From the NCBI GenBank assembly GCA_008638375.1, contig CM018052.1:31442239-31506238 (forward strand): 64,000 nucleotides of DNA, in the 5' to 3' direction. Shown here in pieces: positions 23,536 to 35,356 of this stretch (positions are counted from its first letter, which is position 1; the number at the start of each line of letters is the position of its first letter). This stretch comes from Nyssa sinensis (taxonomy: Eukaryota; Streptophyta; Magnoliopsida; Cornales; Nyssaceae). A program made the position numbers and the translations under genes. Below the pieces are notes generated by a model. The model was given only the letters and a program-made list of their open reading frames with translations, did no database searches and was not told the DNA's origin.

Positions 23536-24329
23536 TGATATACCACAAATTGACAGACCAGTCTCCATACGACACGTGGACCCACAGAACTGCCGAAGGA
23601 CATCCATTCAGAACAGGTCTGAGCACAAGGCTTTCAAAGTAGCCCTCAAACCCAGTCTTAGCTCGGAAGGCACTAAACTTATTCAAAAGAGGGTTCAAAG
23701 CTCATAACCGCCTTAAACATCCTACCGAACTAAGGATAGGGAAACAGTTTTCAACAAGGAAACTGCCACCCATGGATATCTCTTAAGCACAATGTCCAAT
23801 ATGGTAACTGTCACTCTCCGATGATCAAATCCCTACATTCATGGCTCCAAATCCTAATCAATTTAGGAAATCCACAGCCTAAAAATAAAACCTTAAGGTA
23901 CACCGTTACATTCATGCTAATTCAATTACATTCAATTAAAGTTCTTTCAATACAGTTTATTGATTTAATCATCGGAGCGGCTACCACCGGAGCTAACCCG
24001 ATGGCCCTCTAATCTTTCTCTTTGAGTGTTTGGCAGGCATAGGAAATTGGAGCCCACTGATCGGACAAGTGCAACATCAGTTTGGCGCCGTCTGTGGGAA
24101 CGCCTAGTTTTCACGCTCCCACAGTGCCGAACTGGGGGGGTAGCTGTTGCACACTTTTAGTCCCACATCGGTTAGGAGTCAGGCACTGCGGTCGCACATA
24201 AGCACTCAGTCGCCTTCTCCCCTGTGAGGTGCCTTTTACGGAAGGACAAAACCGTGAGTCCCCAAGAGCGAACCAGACAATACCTCGCACGGGAGCCTAC
24301 GGTGTGCCGGATGAAAAAGTGCAGCATCA
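23536..24329 (+). mobile_element. Mini LTR element with two unlike ends
   Basis: 23536-24079 is a gypsy LTR (TGATATACC ... GTGCAACATCA) of the same subfamily as 46559-47117. It is followed at once by an intact-looking primer-binding site (24080-24099) and then, only 65 bp after the LTR, by a purine tract and TAGC. Next comes a 185-bp block (24145-24329) that starts TG, contains TCCCACATCGGTTAGGAG and ends GTGCAGCATCA, but is otherwise unlike the 5' LTR. The outer flanks TAAAC (23531-23535) and CAAAC (24330-24334) could be a mutated target duplication. No coding capacity. Confidence 0.7.
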
Positions 24330-25643
24330 CAAACCATAAATAATTGGATGAATACAACAACCTATTAGAAATCATGGTGGCAACTCCTTTAGAAAAATTC
24401 TTCAATGAGTCCAGCATATTATTGTTTTTATATACAATTTCAATAATATTGTTTCATATATGATATATCTCACTTTTTTTAATAGACCATAGTACATATG
24501 GCAAAGTGCTATTGTAAGCACATCACGGCAAGTGGCAGATCCAAACCATTAATTTAAGGGACAAATAAATTTAATTTAAAATTTGAAAAGGTCTCTTATA
24601 AAAAAAAAAATTGGGGGGGGGGGGGGGGTTCCTTATTTCTTAAAAAAATTCTATAAAAAATAAGGGGGTAAAATCAAATTTTCAAGATTTTGGAGGGGCA
24701 TGGCACCCACTAACCCCCCTTGTATTTGCCTCTGCATATCCTCACGTGAAACTCCAGACCTATTGAAGACTTTCTCGCTCCTCTGTATAAATCATAAATA
24801 TTGCAAACTTGAATCATTAATATTTTAAGAGTCATTCAGGTACAAGTTTGTAAGTATAAAAATAATCATCAGATCCCAACTCAAACATAATAACCCACCA
24901 AGTCTTTCAAATTTTCATTGGCTGAAATAAACCTATATTCTTAATCAATTCATCAGTTTAAACACGAGGCGCGTGAATGTTGCGCATTTTTCAATTTTTT
25001 TTTTAAGATTTCAAAATTTAATAACTTATAACTTATAAATTTGTTTTAATAAAATCTATATATTTGAACTCTAAAAATCAAGATTTATCAAATAAGATTC
25101 ATATTACATGTGAAACTTTGAAAAAAAAAATCGATCGAAAACTATAAAATTTCGTCACAACAAAAGTGTAAAAATATACATTTTTTTAGTGAAAAAGTTC
25201 ATTTTAACAAATGTGTAAAATTTTACAATTTTATAAAAATTAAAAAAAATCAATTTTATTGAACTTTTTTCACATGTTAGGTGCTTATAATTGACTTTCA
25301 AAGGTGTAAAAATTTGTCCAAAAAAATTTATTATTTAAAACGCTAAGTAATTAAAAATATTCTAGTTCTAAAAATATAAAATTTCATACTATTAAAAAGT
25401 GTAAAATAGTACAATTGAATCAAATTGATTTCTTTGTTTTCTTTAAACAATAACTTGAGGCACCACCCAAAGTGCAAGTAATTTCTTCAATTTCTTCTTC
25501 TTCTTTTTTTCTTTATTCTCTCACCTGTATTTTTTCCACATTAGATCTCTTATTTTTTATCACATCCATTAGTCGCACACCTCCCTACAACACCGAAAGA
25601 AATATCAAGTAGGCGGAAAAACAGGTTGTAACAGTGTGCCGCA
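24330..25643. other. AT-rich spacer with a 16-G run
   Basis: A homopolymer of 16 G lies at 24613-24628. A region of repeated GTGTAAAA(T/A) motifs follows at about 25160-25410. No gene is seen. Confidence 0.6.
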
Positions 25644-25846
25644 GACTCATGCTTTTTTAGGTTCTTTAAATTCTGTGGGTGGCCTAACAACCGAAATTAA
25701 TGCAGTCAATTATGTCTCTCTTAGAGGTTGATTTGCTACCTCTCATTTTATTTTAGGATTCTTCTTTTCCGTAGGTCATTTATGGCACGTGGGAAGGCCT
25801 CGTGCAGCTACAGCAAGATTTGAAAAAGGAATTGATCGTGATTTTG
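25644..25846 (+). pseudogene. psbC: Plastid psbC 3' fragment in nuclear DNA (NUPT)
   Basis: The plus strand reads like the end of CP43, the photosystem II core antenna protein: GSLNSVGG, then [20 protein letters not shown] and FEKGIDRDF in one frame, with a TGA in place of a sense codon (about 25728) and several substitutions. Similarity stops a few codons before the normal C terminus and begins abruptly, with no plastid flanking DNA recognised. It is therefore a short, old transfer and not a gene. A mitochondrial copy as the intermediate source cannot be excluded. Confidence 0.93.
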
Positions 25847-26835
25847 ATTCAACAAATTAAAAATTACTATTTGTCACTAACAGTGCATATTCTTCGCCAT
25901 TTTTACTGAACAAGATAAACTACTGAATAAGGTGATTTGTTACAAAGTCTTTCACTAATCATGGTACACATACAAGAGACAAAAAAAGAAGTAGATGATG
26001 ACGAATGCAAATCTTGAAGCAGTGGAATTCGCATTGGAAGACGACGATCTCATGGATGAACAATGAAGAAGGTGAGTCGCCAAGAACAGCCTACCCAAGC
26101 TCAAATCTGTCATCACGAGGCTTCTCTTTCGCCCAATTTTGATGAACACAACGAACCCAATCGAAAAAGGAAAAAATAAAGTCGTGGGTAAAGATAAGAA
26201 AGAGTAGCTATGTTGTAAGTTAAATCATGTAAAAGATATTATTGTCACTTAAAAAGTGTCAACTAATAAAAAGTAGATCTCATCTCAAAAAATTAAAATT
26301 CAACTGTCTTTCACCTCAAAAATAAAAATTGTCTATACTCTATAATAATTAAGCACCTTTTAAAGAGACTTAAAACTAATTAACTCATATTTTAATTGCA
26401 TATAAAACAAACCATATACAATTGTTTTCATTTTCCTAATAAACAAATCCTTTTACCTTTAGCTAGAAAACAAAGAGGGATTATATAAGTGCCTATATGG
26501 TGCTTGACTCTTGTTTAGCAATTTTGACTGAGTTGCCTCTTATATTTACTCTATTTAATATATGAAGGTAATATTTATAGCCAATTCCATCCCATGTCTT
26601 TATTGTAGTTTAGTTTGAACAATGTGAAAGGAAAAAAAGAAGAGCTTTAAGAATTGAAATGCACAAACGTATATATTTGGTGCCTTTTCAAGTAAAATTT
26701 CATAACCCTGCCTGGTGGTTTCGTGGAAACAACAGTGGGGGTGGTTGGTGACTTTTTTGGAATCGGACATTGGAGACTTCTGGGCGAAGCTATCATCAGG
26801 GCATTGCCCATTATCCATGTGTTAGCTCGGGGCAC
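25847..26835. other. Spacer before D2
   Basis: No recognised gene. A minus-strand open stretch of 62-72 codons in two overlapping frames (26835-26600) has higher GC than its surroundings and may be a gene remnant; it stops right where copy D2 begins. Confidence 0.4.
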
Positions 26836-28740
26836 AACCAGAAAAAAAAAAAAAATTATAACAAGACTAGAAAATTTTTGAAATTTTTAGTTGGGCTAGA
26901 ATTATGTGATGAAAAATGAGATAAATGATAAATAAAAATTGAATTGAGTCAATTTTTAAAAATAGACTAATATTTTAAGTGAGAAATGAGAGAAATAAAT
27001 AAATATTAGGTTGAGATAAATTTTAGGCCTCTTAGTGCTCCGACTCTCGATCAGGCGGTCCTTCCCTTTGTCCATGATTATTTTCACAATTAATACAATT
27101 GAGCAAATTAATTGGACTAATATTTATACTATGAATAACTTCATTTCATAATTCCATCAACCCAACACGGAGACTAAAAGTTGATGAATTTATTTGAAGA
27201 AATTTTCCAAGCTCATTTGATAAACGAAGCAAGTCAAACCAAACTCCTAATGTAAGAAAACAAATGTTATTAATTAGTTTTTTTTTTAATAAAAAAAAAA
27301 ACACCTTTAAGATTAATATTTGTGTAGGATTTAGTTAAATCGAACATGATTACTTTACATGTGGTCCAAAATTTAAGCAAATTTCTCATCATTTTGAAAG
27401 TATGAAATTAAAAAGATAATATACGTCATGCATTGCATTCACAAACATTTAATTCTTTGTCCAGAAAAGTAGATTTTAATTTGGGATACATGAGACAGGT
27501 TGGAAATGGGATTGGGGACCACTTCACTAATATTCATATATTTTCTTTTACAAAATAAACATAACTCAAGGTTTGTAAAAGACAAATACGTTCCCCATTA
27601 AGCAGAAAGACCAATTAATAGGGTCGGTTCCACAAATATCATCATGCACCAAGAGCCAAACCTTCACCCTTCAAACCAACAAATAATAATGGTAATAGTT
27701 TTTTTTTTTTTTTTTTTGGGATGGTAAGTAAGAGTAATTAATGTATGATAGATACGATATTCTAAAAATATTCACGTCAACGATGAAAGAAGTATTGTAT
27801 ATATAGTCATGCGTTTGGGTATTTAAAAGATAAATTATATCTTTACTTTGTAGTTTGTACTTGAGGAACTTTCAAGTTAGATAAGAGGTCTGATTTTAAA
27901 AAAAAAAAATCAATTAAAACACTTGAGGCTATACACAAAAATATCAAAAAAGTTAATAAAAATCTTACTAACAGGTCAAGTAATTAGAATTAAGATAAAT
28001 ATAAAGTGTAAAAAAAATTTAAAATTGAGGGGGGAACTTAAAATTAAATTGCCTCCGGAACATAAGGTGGCCTCGTCCATGGCTACAGCATATGGAACTT
28101 CCCTGGCACCACCACCACTCCCCCTTTACCTTGCCTTTGCGACCACCACTAGTGGCACCACTCCATTAGAAAATAAAGTGAATGAAAGAAAAAGGAAAAT
28201 GAAAAAGAAGGGAGAGTTTGGTTATGAATAAAAATTATCTATAAAATTGTAAGAAAATTTTATTTTGTTGTTTGAATAGTGGTGTTACCAGATTTGATTA
28301 TGTTTGGATTCTTTCAATGCTTCGATGATTAAGTCAGAGAATGAATTAATTGTGATTCATCATTAGTTTTAAGACGTATTTAGAAACAGAAAGATCAGAT
28401 ATAAAATGTGTTCGAAGTTGAAAGTTTCTGAATTAAACTCTGCCTATATTCTAAGAGGTTGTCTTCAGACCTCTACCAACATGTGTTAAATCACCAATTC
28501 AAACAAAAACTTAATTTGTTAGAAATTGTGTAATTTTATTATTATTATACTTCCTAATACGTCCTCTCATGTGTGGTCAGTCTAAGTATATAACTTTCAA
28601 TTCATATTATTAGAGTGACAGTGAAATTTGAAATCAAGATATTTTGTCTGTACTGATACTATATTAAATTATCAACTCATCTAAAAACTTAAATCGTTAA
28701 AAAAATATATAATTTTATTATTAACATGTGTCAACATTTG
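26836..28740. repeat. Direct duplication copy D2 (uninterrupted)
   Basis: Matches 1-773 plus 12362-13440 in the same orientation. At 27725 it reads GGTAAGTAAGAG without any element, that is, the pre-insertion state of the gypsy site. It keeps about 110 bp (27270-27385) lost from D1, and lacks about 80 bp present at 12680-12755. Carries the second copy of the small ORF. Confidence 0.9.
28079..28231 (+). CDS. Conserved 50-residue small ORF, D2 copy
   Basis: Same length and frame as 12779-12931, with Ala for Pro and Leu for Ile at one position each. Upstream in the same frame the sequence stays open to 27923, but the homologous region of D1 differs, so the ATG at 28079 is the better start. Function unknown. 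Confidence 0.3.
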   Translation: MATAYGTSLAPPPLPLYLAFATTTSGTTPLENKVNERKRKMKKKGEFGYE

Positions 28741-30930
28741 TCTAAACTATTCCTATCCATCTATTTCTAAATTTGCATAATAATACCTTGCATTCATATA
28801 AATTACTTCGGAACTTCTTGAATACCTATGTTTAATATTTCGGTTTTAAAGTTTAGATTCAATATAGTCCTTACTAATTCACATATGTAATTAGAGAATC
28901 TTAGGATACTTCTGAGACTTCTAATCAAAAAGAAAAAGAAAAGGGAGGATGATGATGGGCTATCCATGCAAATCTGTAGGAATTGAAATGTAATTGTTAT
29001 ATCTTAGTTTGCAGTGTCCCTTTCCCTTGTTTGGGGATTAACATTTCTTTTGTAGAATTTGGCCTTTTCCTTTTTGTGCTTTATTTGTTTTCTCCAATAA
29101 AAACTTATTTACCAAAAAAAAAACATATCTAATTACTGGAGGTGCATCTTGGGTGCGTCGGACTTAAGTTAAGTCATATTTAAATCCAATTCAAGCTTTA
29201 AAATTGTCTCCTCAAGCTCGGCCCGACATTGAACCCAAACATTCCAGCTCGAACCCGACTTTAATTAAAATTCATTAGTATCAGGTTCAACCTGTAACTA
29301 ATTATTAATTCTAATTTTTAGATTTTGTTCACAATTTTTTTAATAAATTACTATTTTTTCATATTTTGATTATACACTAAAAGTTTTAATAATTTCTCAT
29401 TCTAAAAGAAACCAAAAACTGTTAAAATATTTCATTAAATTTAATTTAATTTTGAAAAAATATTACAAGTTAAAAAGTTTTTTAAAATTATTGAAATATA
29501 AATAATAATACTTGTAAAGAATTCTTGTTGATCTAATAATGAATAACTAAAGTACAAAAAAAATATTATATATAAAATATTATATTCAGACTCGAATTTA
29601 TAAAATCTCAATTCAAACTTAGCCCTAATTTAAATCGAGTTCTTCTGCCCATACCTTTCTCAAAGTATAAAAACTAAAAAATTTAAACCAGACTCGAGTT
29701 AGGCTCTAAAAAATTAAAAATAAATAATGACAAAAAAATTATATAATTCTCTTTTAAGAATATTTCACACCAAAGAGGTGGAATCCACCCATGTAAGTGG
29801 AAGGTCTGTAAAAGTATTTAAAAAATGCTGTAAAAATAATCTTTTTTTTTATAAAGTCTTAAAACTTTATACTAAAACTAAGTACTGAAATTTCTTTGCA
29901 ACAGTACTCCACCTCACCTAGTTTTCTTTAACAAATCTCAGTGCCTTTTAATACTGACGCTTGCATTCATTGCATTCCATATTTCCATTCCCATTTCTTT
30001 CTTCTCATCAGCTTTCAGACATTATTCAACCTCAGCACAGACAGACAGATTGACAGAGGGAGGGAATGATATTTTCCATTCGAGAACCAATGAAAAGAAA
30101 ACAAAAGAGAGAGAGAAAGTGAGCAGAAGGACGAAACAACGAGATTGCGAGAGAATGGGATAGTCATGATCAGAACCTCACCAGGACAAAAACAAATTCC
30201 AGAGAAACAGAATGGCTCCTCACCACAAAAATTCTCTGTAGCCAAAATTCCTTATCACGTGCCTCGGGATTGTGAGTTCACCCGGCCGAGTCATTTAGGA
30301 AAATAATGCGTTTGGATAGTGATTCAGATATGATTTTTTGAAAAATATTTTTGAAATGTGTTTCAAAATTTTGTAATTATTTTTTTGAAATTGCGAAAAT
30401 ACGTTTGATTATGCTAATCAGAATTCAGATTCTGAATTAAAAACTATGAAAATGTGTTTAGATATAAAAATTTTTAATTTATTAAATCCGAACATATTGT
30501 CAATTGTATTAATTTAATTTAATAAATAAATAAATAATTTAATAAATAAATAAATAAGTAATTTAATTTAATAAATAAATAAGTAATTTAATTTAATATA
30601 TAAAATATTAAATTACTCAAGCTTAACTCTTAAACCGTATATTCAAAAATGCAAATCAATACTGCAATACATATTATGTCTTCTAATCTTATTATTGACA
30701 AAGAAAATATGGTTATAATATATTTAAAATTAAAATAATCATATGTTTTAAAATTTTCATATAAACATATTTATTTATAATATATATATTTTAATAATTA
30801 TTAATAAATAATTTTTATTCAACTGACTATTACCTACTAAGTTATAAAATTATTAATCAATGAAGCTTATAAAAATTATTACTTACTATTATTCAATTAT
30901 TAAATATTAATTATTAAAATTCAATTTTAT
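28741..30930. other. AT-rich intergenic DNA
   Basis: CAATAAAAACTTATTTACC followed by a run of A (about 29096-29123) looks like the 3' end of a retroposed transcript. A purine-rich block with GAGAGA repeats lies at 30050-30130. Short TAAATAAATAAA repeats lie at 30515-30590. No gene is seen with confidence. Confidence 0.5.
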
Positions 30931-30938
30931 TATATAAA
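30931..30938 (+). promoter_or_regulatory. TATA box before the 30991 exon
   Basis: TATATAAA lies 53 bp before the ATG at 30991, a normal plant spacing for a short 5' leader. Confidence 0.5.
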
Positions 30939-30990
30939 GAAAACCCACAACTACTGTTGCTCTTATCCACTATTTTATACAGAAGCAAAA

Positions 30991-31224
30991 ATGGCTGTTG
31001 CTACTGCTTCTTCCTGCTGCTTCTCCACAAGCTCAATCAAAGCCTTCCAATTTCTGTCCCCGAAGACCTTTCTATCGTTTTCGAATCCTACTTTCTCGTC
31101 AATTACAAGTCTTTCTTCCCTAATTCCTCGTTTGGCTTGGAACAATTTCGGCCTTTTCAGGAGACTCAATCGCGTTTTCTGCAATAGCGTTTCCACCATC
31201 TCCACTAACACAACGCATTACGAG
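30991..31224 (+). CDS. Orphan first exon, chloroplast-transit-like N terminus
   Basis: The ATG at 30991 opens 78 codons up to a splice-donor-like site, CGAG before GTATTTTTTCC. The peptide starts MAVATASSCCFSTSSIKAF and is rich in Ser, Thr and Phe with few acidic residues, the usual look of a chloroplast transit peptide. A TATA box is in place upstream. No following exon is recognised in the next 1.7 kb. It is therefore either a gene with a long first intron whose other exons are too short for me to identify, or an exon fragment carried by a duplication or transposon. Product unknown. Confidence 0.45.
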
Positions 31225-32942
31225 GTATTTTTTCCATAGTATTACTCATTGTGGTAACTTTGGTTGTTCAGAAAATGTCGGAAGAGAAAAGGAAGTTCGA
31301 TTTTGATTCTGTTTGGAACCTGAGAAAAACGAAAACCTCCGCTCAACTCTGTCTGACGCATCTACTTTCCTTTTTTTTTTTTATGCGAGTTTTCATTTTT
31401 TAGGGAATTTGATTTCTCTCCTTTGAGAACAAAATTGCAGTACTGGAAATCGATGAAAAACGCAAACAAGGGGTTCTGAAATGAGTTAATGGGTGATAGA
31501 GAGAGCGCGATGTAAGGGCTTGATGGCAAGAGTGCCGTTGGGTGAGTGAGACAGACCAAGAATGGCGTCTACGTTTGAGTTGGAAGAGGGATTGTCAGTA
31601 GCTGAGAGAAAAAAAGTTGTTGAGAATGGGGCCGTGTAATGGCTTGGAGGAGAGAGTGTCGGTGGTGGGTGAGAGAGATATCAGAATGAAAGGAGGATGG
31701 TTTTTTTTTTTTTTTCAGAGATACATTTCAAAATGTTAGAGAAGTGAGATACATTTTAACTCAAAAATTCATGTATCCAAATAACTTTTTGAAAAAGTTA
31801 ATTTTGAAATTAGTTTTACAATTCGTAACCAAACGGAACCAATTCATGAGAAACAGAGCACATGTTTGTTTCTCATGTCATGTTTGTTTGAGAGATTGAG
31901 ATAGAATAAGTGATATTTAATAAAAATAATTTAATGTTTAATGAGATAAAAAGTAAAATAAAAATTTTCAATCATTCTTTTATAATAAGAAAAAAATATT
32001 TAAGAGGAAGAAGATTAGTTCCAACAACTATTATTAACGTTGTTAATATAAATTTTTGTAAAATATTATCATTATTATTGATGACACTTTCAAGACTATT
32101 AAATAGATTTTATATATATATCGATTATTTTTTTTTTTTACATTTATTAGTAATCCGTTTTATTAATATTTATACACAATAAATTATTAAATTTATTGAA
32201 CACTCATTTATCTATATCTCTCTATTGTTCTTAACTTTTATTTTTGAAATTTAAAATATATATTTTCAAAAAATATATTTTAAGAATTTAATTTTTCTAA
32301 AATCTCAAAAAAAAATTATTTAAAATAAAAATTTAATATCATAAAGATTTTATTTTCAAAAGATTTTATTAATAATTATATCGATCCAAGTATAGAATTG
32401 AAGTATAACAGTATATCTAAATTTTTTATTCGGACATATTCCAAAAACTAGAATAAGATATCTGATATTTTCTTAAATTTTATTTTTTATCCAATTCAAA
32501 CATATCTTATTCAATTGAATTTTTTTATTCGATCATCCAAATGAGGTTCAGAGAATTTTTTTACTAATCCTTTTGAGATTGAACGGTAAATGACAAATCA
32601 AGCGGATGAAAAAAAGACTAATTTTCTTTTGCAGAGAATTTTTTACTCACCATGCCATGCAAATGAATTAAATGAAAGATATTATTTTAGGTCGATTGAA
32701 ATGGATCGGCCATGTTATGTGCATCTTTTTGTTTTGATTTTTTTGAAAAAACCGTTTTTGCCATTATGACTTAAGACTTGGAAGTGAATGGTGGGTCATT
32801 TGACTTATGAGTTAAACTAAATAATTTTGGCACCCTTTCATTTCCAGGTAGCTGCCGGCCGTGTAAAAGTCTTGATAGTTCAAAGAATTGGATCGACTCC
32901 ATTTTCTCGTGTCTCTGAGTCTAAAACCCGCGTATTTTATAG
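31225..32942. other. Possible intron or intergenic DNA
   Basis: AT-rich; no coding exon can be supported. A pyrimidine tract with CAG at about 32835-32848 could be an acceptor, but the open frame after it is short. Confidence 0.35.
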
Positions 32943-33488
32943 GGGTGTCAATTTTTAACATGGCACGACAACACGATTTGAACACGACACGAATTTAACG
33001 GGTTTGGGTTTAGCATAAATGAGTTTGGGTTATAAACGAGTTGACACGTATAACACGATTAATAAACAGGTCGAGTTTGAGTTTTACTAGTGTCAACCCA
33101 TTTAACACGACTTAACACGTTTCCTTATAAAATATATTATGAATTAAGGTAATTCATCTCACATCAAATATTTATCAAGGTTTTGAGATTTTTTATTTAT
33201 AAAAGAGGTTTCTACTTTGATTTGGTTCATATCCAAAGTTACTAAACTTGAAAATTATCTATACATATTAAAAGATAGGTAAATTTTTTTATTTAAAAAA
33301 TAAAAAAATTAAAATAAACGGGTTAAGTGGGTCGACACATGTAACCTGTTTAATAAATGGGTTGGGTTTGGGTTTTGAAACTTGACACGATTAATTAATA
33401 GTGTCGGGTCAGGGTTCACACATTTTTTCGAATATGTATGCTTTGACACGACCCGAACACGACACGATAACACGAATTGACACCCTTA
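32943..33488. mobile_element. Non-autonomous DNA transposon with short terminal inverted repeats
   Basis: Starts GGGTGTCAATTTT and ends AATTGACACCCTTA, so the ends are inverted. It is flanked on both sides by GTATTTTATAG (32932-32942 and 33489-33499), an apparent target duplication of up to 11 bp. The inside is rich in ACACGAC and GGGTTTGGGTT motifs, with no open reading frame of note. The duplication length would suit a Mutator-like element, but the superfamily is not proven. Confidence 0.7.
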
Positions 33489-33592
33489 GTATTTTATAGT
33501 GTCCGTTTGGCATTATATTATATTCTTTTTTGTTATTCCAATAAAAATATTATAATCCTGTTTTGTTATTCCAATAAAACTTACGTACTATT

Positions 33593-34166
33593 GGCCATGT
33601 TTAGTAGGTCAGAATGAGGATAGGAATGAAATGCGTATTTCTGATACTATTTTATTTTTGTGTTTGTTTAGACTTTTTAAGCCGGAATGAACTATTTCCA
33701 AATAAGTCAGAATCGTCATTCCTTACAAAAAATTACGGAATGCTCATTCCATTTCTTACCAAAATTTTTATTTTTATTTTTTTGCCAATAAAAAAAAATA
33801 CAAGTTGAATTTTTTTTTTTGACAATAAAAAAAATGCAGATTGAATTTTTTTTTTACCAATAAAACAAATGCAAGTTAATTTCTTTTTTTTTGCCAATAA
33901 AAAAAATGTAGGTTGGATTTTTTTTTTCATTAAATGAACATAAAAGTTTTGAAATTTATACAAATATTTTGAATATCTAACTTAATATTAACTTTATTCC
34001 ACCAATTTGATGGTTCAAACCAAACACAGGAATATAATTATCATTTCATTATTGGGTATTCAGTCAAACGAAAGAATGAAATAATTATTCTCATTCCATT
34101 CCTGCTCCATTCTATTTTTGATACTAATCCATTCTTATCTTATTCCATTACAGCATACCAAACATG
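33593..34166. mobile_element. MITE-like element with a minisatellite inside
   Basis: Begins near GGCCATGTTTAGTAGG, with GAATGAGGATAGGAATG close by, and ends near CATACCAAACATGCG, with the reverse-complement motifs CATTCCTG and CATTCTTATC before it. The ends are thus imperfect inverted repeats. Between them, 33778-33930 carries about four units of roughly 40-50 bp built from a CCAATAAAAAAA block and a T tract. Target duplications are not clear. Confidence 0.5.
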
Positions 34167-35356
34167 CGATTGAGAAATTTTATTCGGTAATTAATTTCAT
34201 ATTCAGGGATAGAATTAAAAATTTATTTAATTTTTAATATTCATTATACATTTAAAAATTAAAAATGTATAAAAATTTATTATTAATTAACAATATTTTT
34301 ATTAAGTAATTAAATTTATTAGGAATGTCTTTTTCAACACTAATTTATAGATGATAGACCAGAGAAACTAAGATAGGACAAATTATTGAGTAGACAAATT
34401 ATTAAGTCATATAAATATGTGAATCATCATAAAGTCTCATTTAGCAATAAAAAAAATATTTTCTTAAAAATAAATGAACAAGAAGCTAAAAATAAGACAA
34501 AAATCTACCAATACCCTACAATTTCATATATAATACCCCATTATACTATCAAATAAAATAATCGAAGAACAAGTGGTGGACCCTTCAGGTTTATTGGATT
34601 TAAATAAAAATAAAATAAATGTAATCTAATTTTTTCAATAAAATCACACTAAAAAGAAAATTTTCTAAATTCAAAATCTTATTTTAATTTTGCATACAAA
34701 TATGTCACACTAAAAGCATACTTATTTTATTTGATATCTAATTTTTTAGAATCAAGTCGCATATCAAGAACAAAAATGCTTAATTTTAAACTAGGCACAA
34801 GAAATCTCTTTTTACTTACAAACGTATCACAATTTTAGAATAAAAAATGAGAAATTAAGGGTAAATACTAGGTTGGCTTAAAATTTTAGAGTAGACTAAT
34901 TTACAAAATACCAAAACTTTACAAATAAAATTATTTTTTCCATATTTGGGAGGCTACAGCCCATCCTAGCCACCTCCTCCTTCCGTTATTGTGTTTATCA
35001 TGTGACTTTTTAATTTAAATAAAAAATAAATAAAATTAAAAAATATATATGCATTGCATATGAGACATATTCGAACAGAAAAAATTATTCTTACTGAGTT
35101 TGGAATTAAGTATTTTCTTATCAAAAATTTATTTTCACAATATATATATATATATATATATATAAGTACATAATTTGCAAACAAACACAATCTACTACCA
35201 AAAATCAATCATACCACCAAGCTGGACACATGACTGAAAAACCGACACATTAAAAAAACCATACAGAGTTAACTTTAAAATATTCAAAACTGTAACGTAA
35301 ATTGATTGGTATGTTTTTGTCATTTAAAAAAAAATTATTGGCTGATTTTTTTTTTG
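34167..35356. other. AT-rich intergenic DNA
   Basis: No gene seen. (AT)n microsatellite at 35141-35164. Confidence 0.5.

Noticed and set aside
30015..30245. Minus-strand 76-codon frame with a hydrophobic Ser/Leu stretch
   Set aside because: Arises from a GAGA-rich simple sequence; no homologue, promoter or splice evidence.
30303..31840. Possible transposon capture of the 30991 exon between GCGTTTGGAT-like and ATCCAAAT-like sequences
   Set aside because: The two ends match over too few bases and no target duplication is seen.
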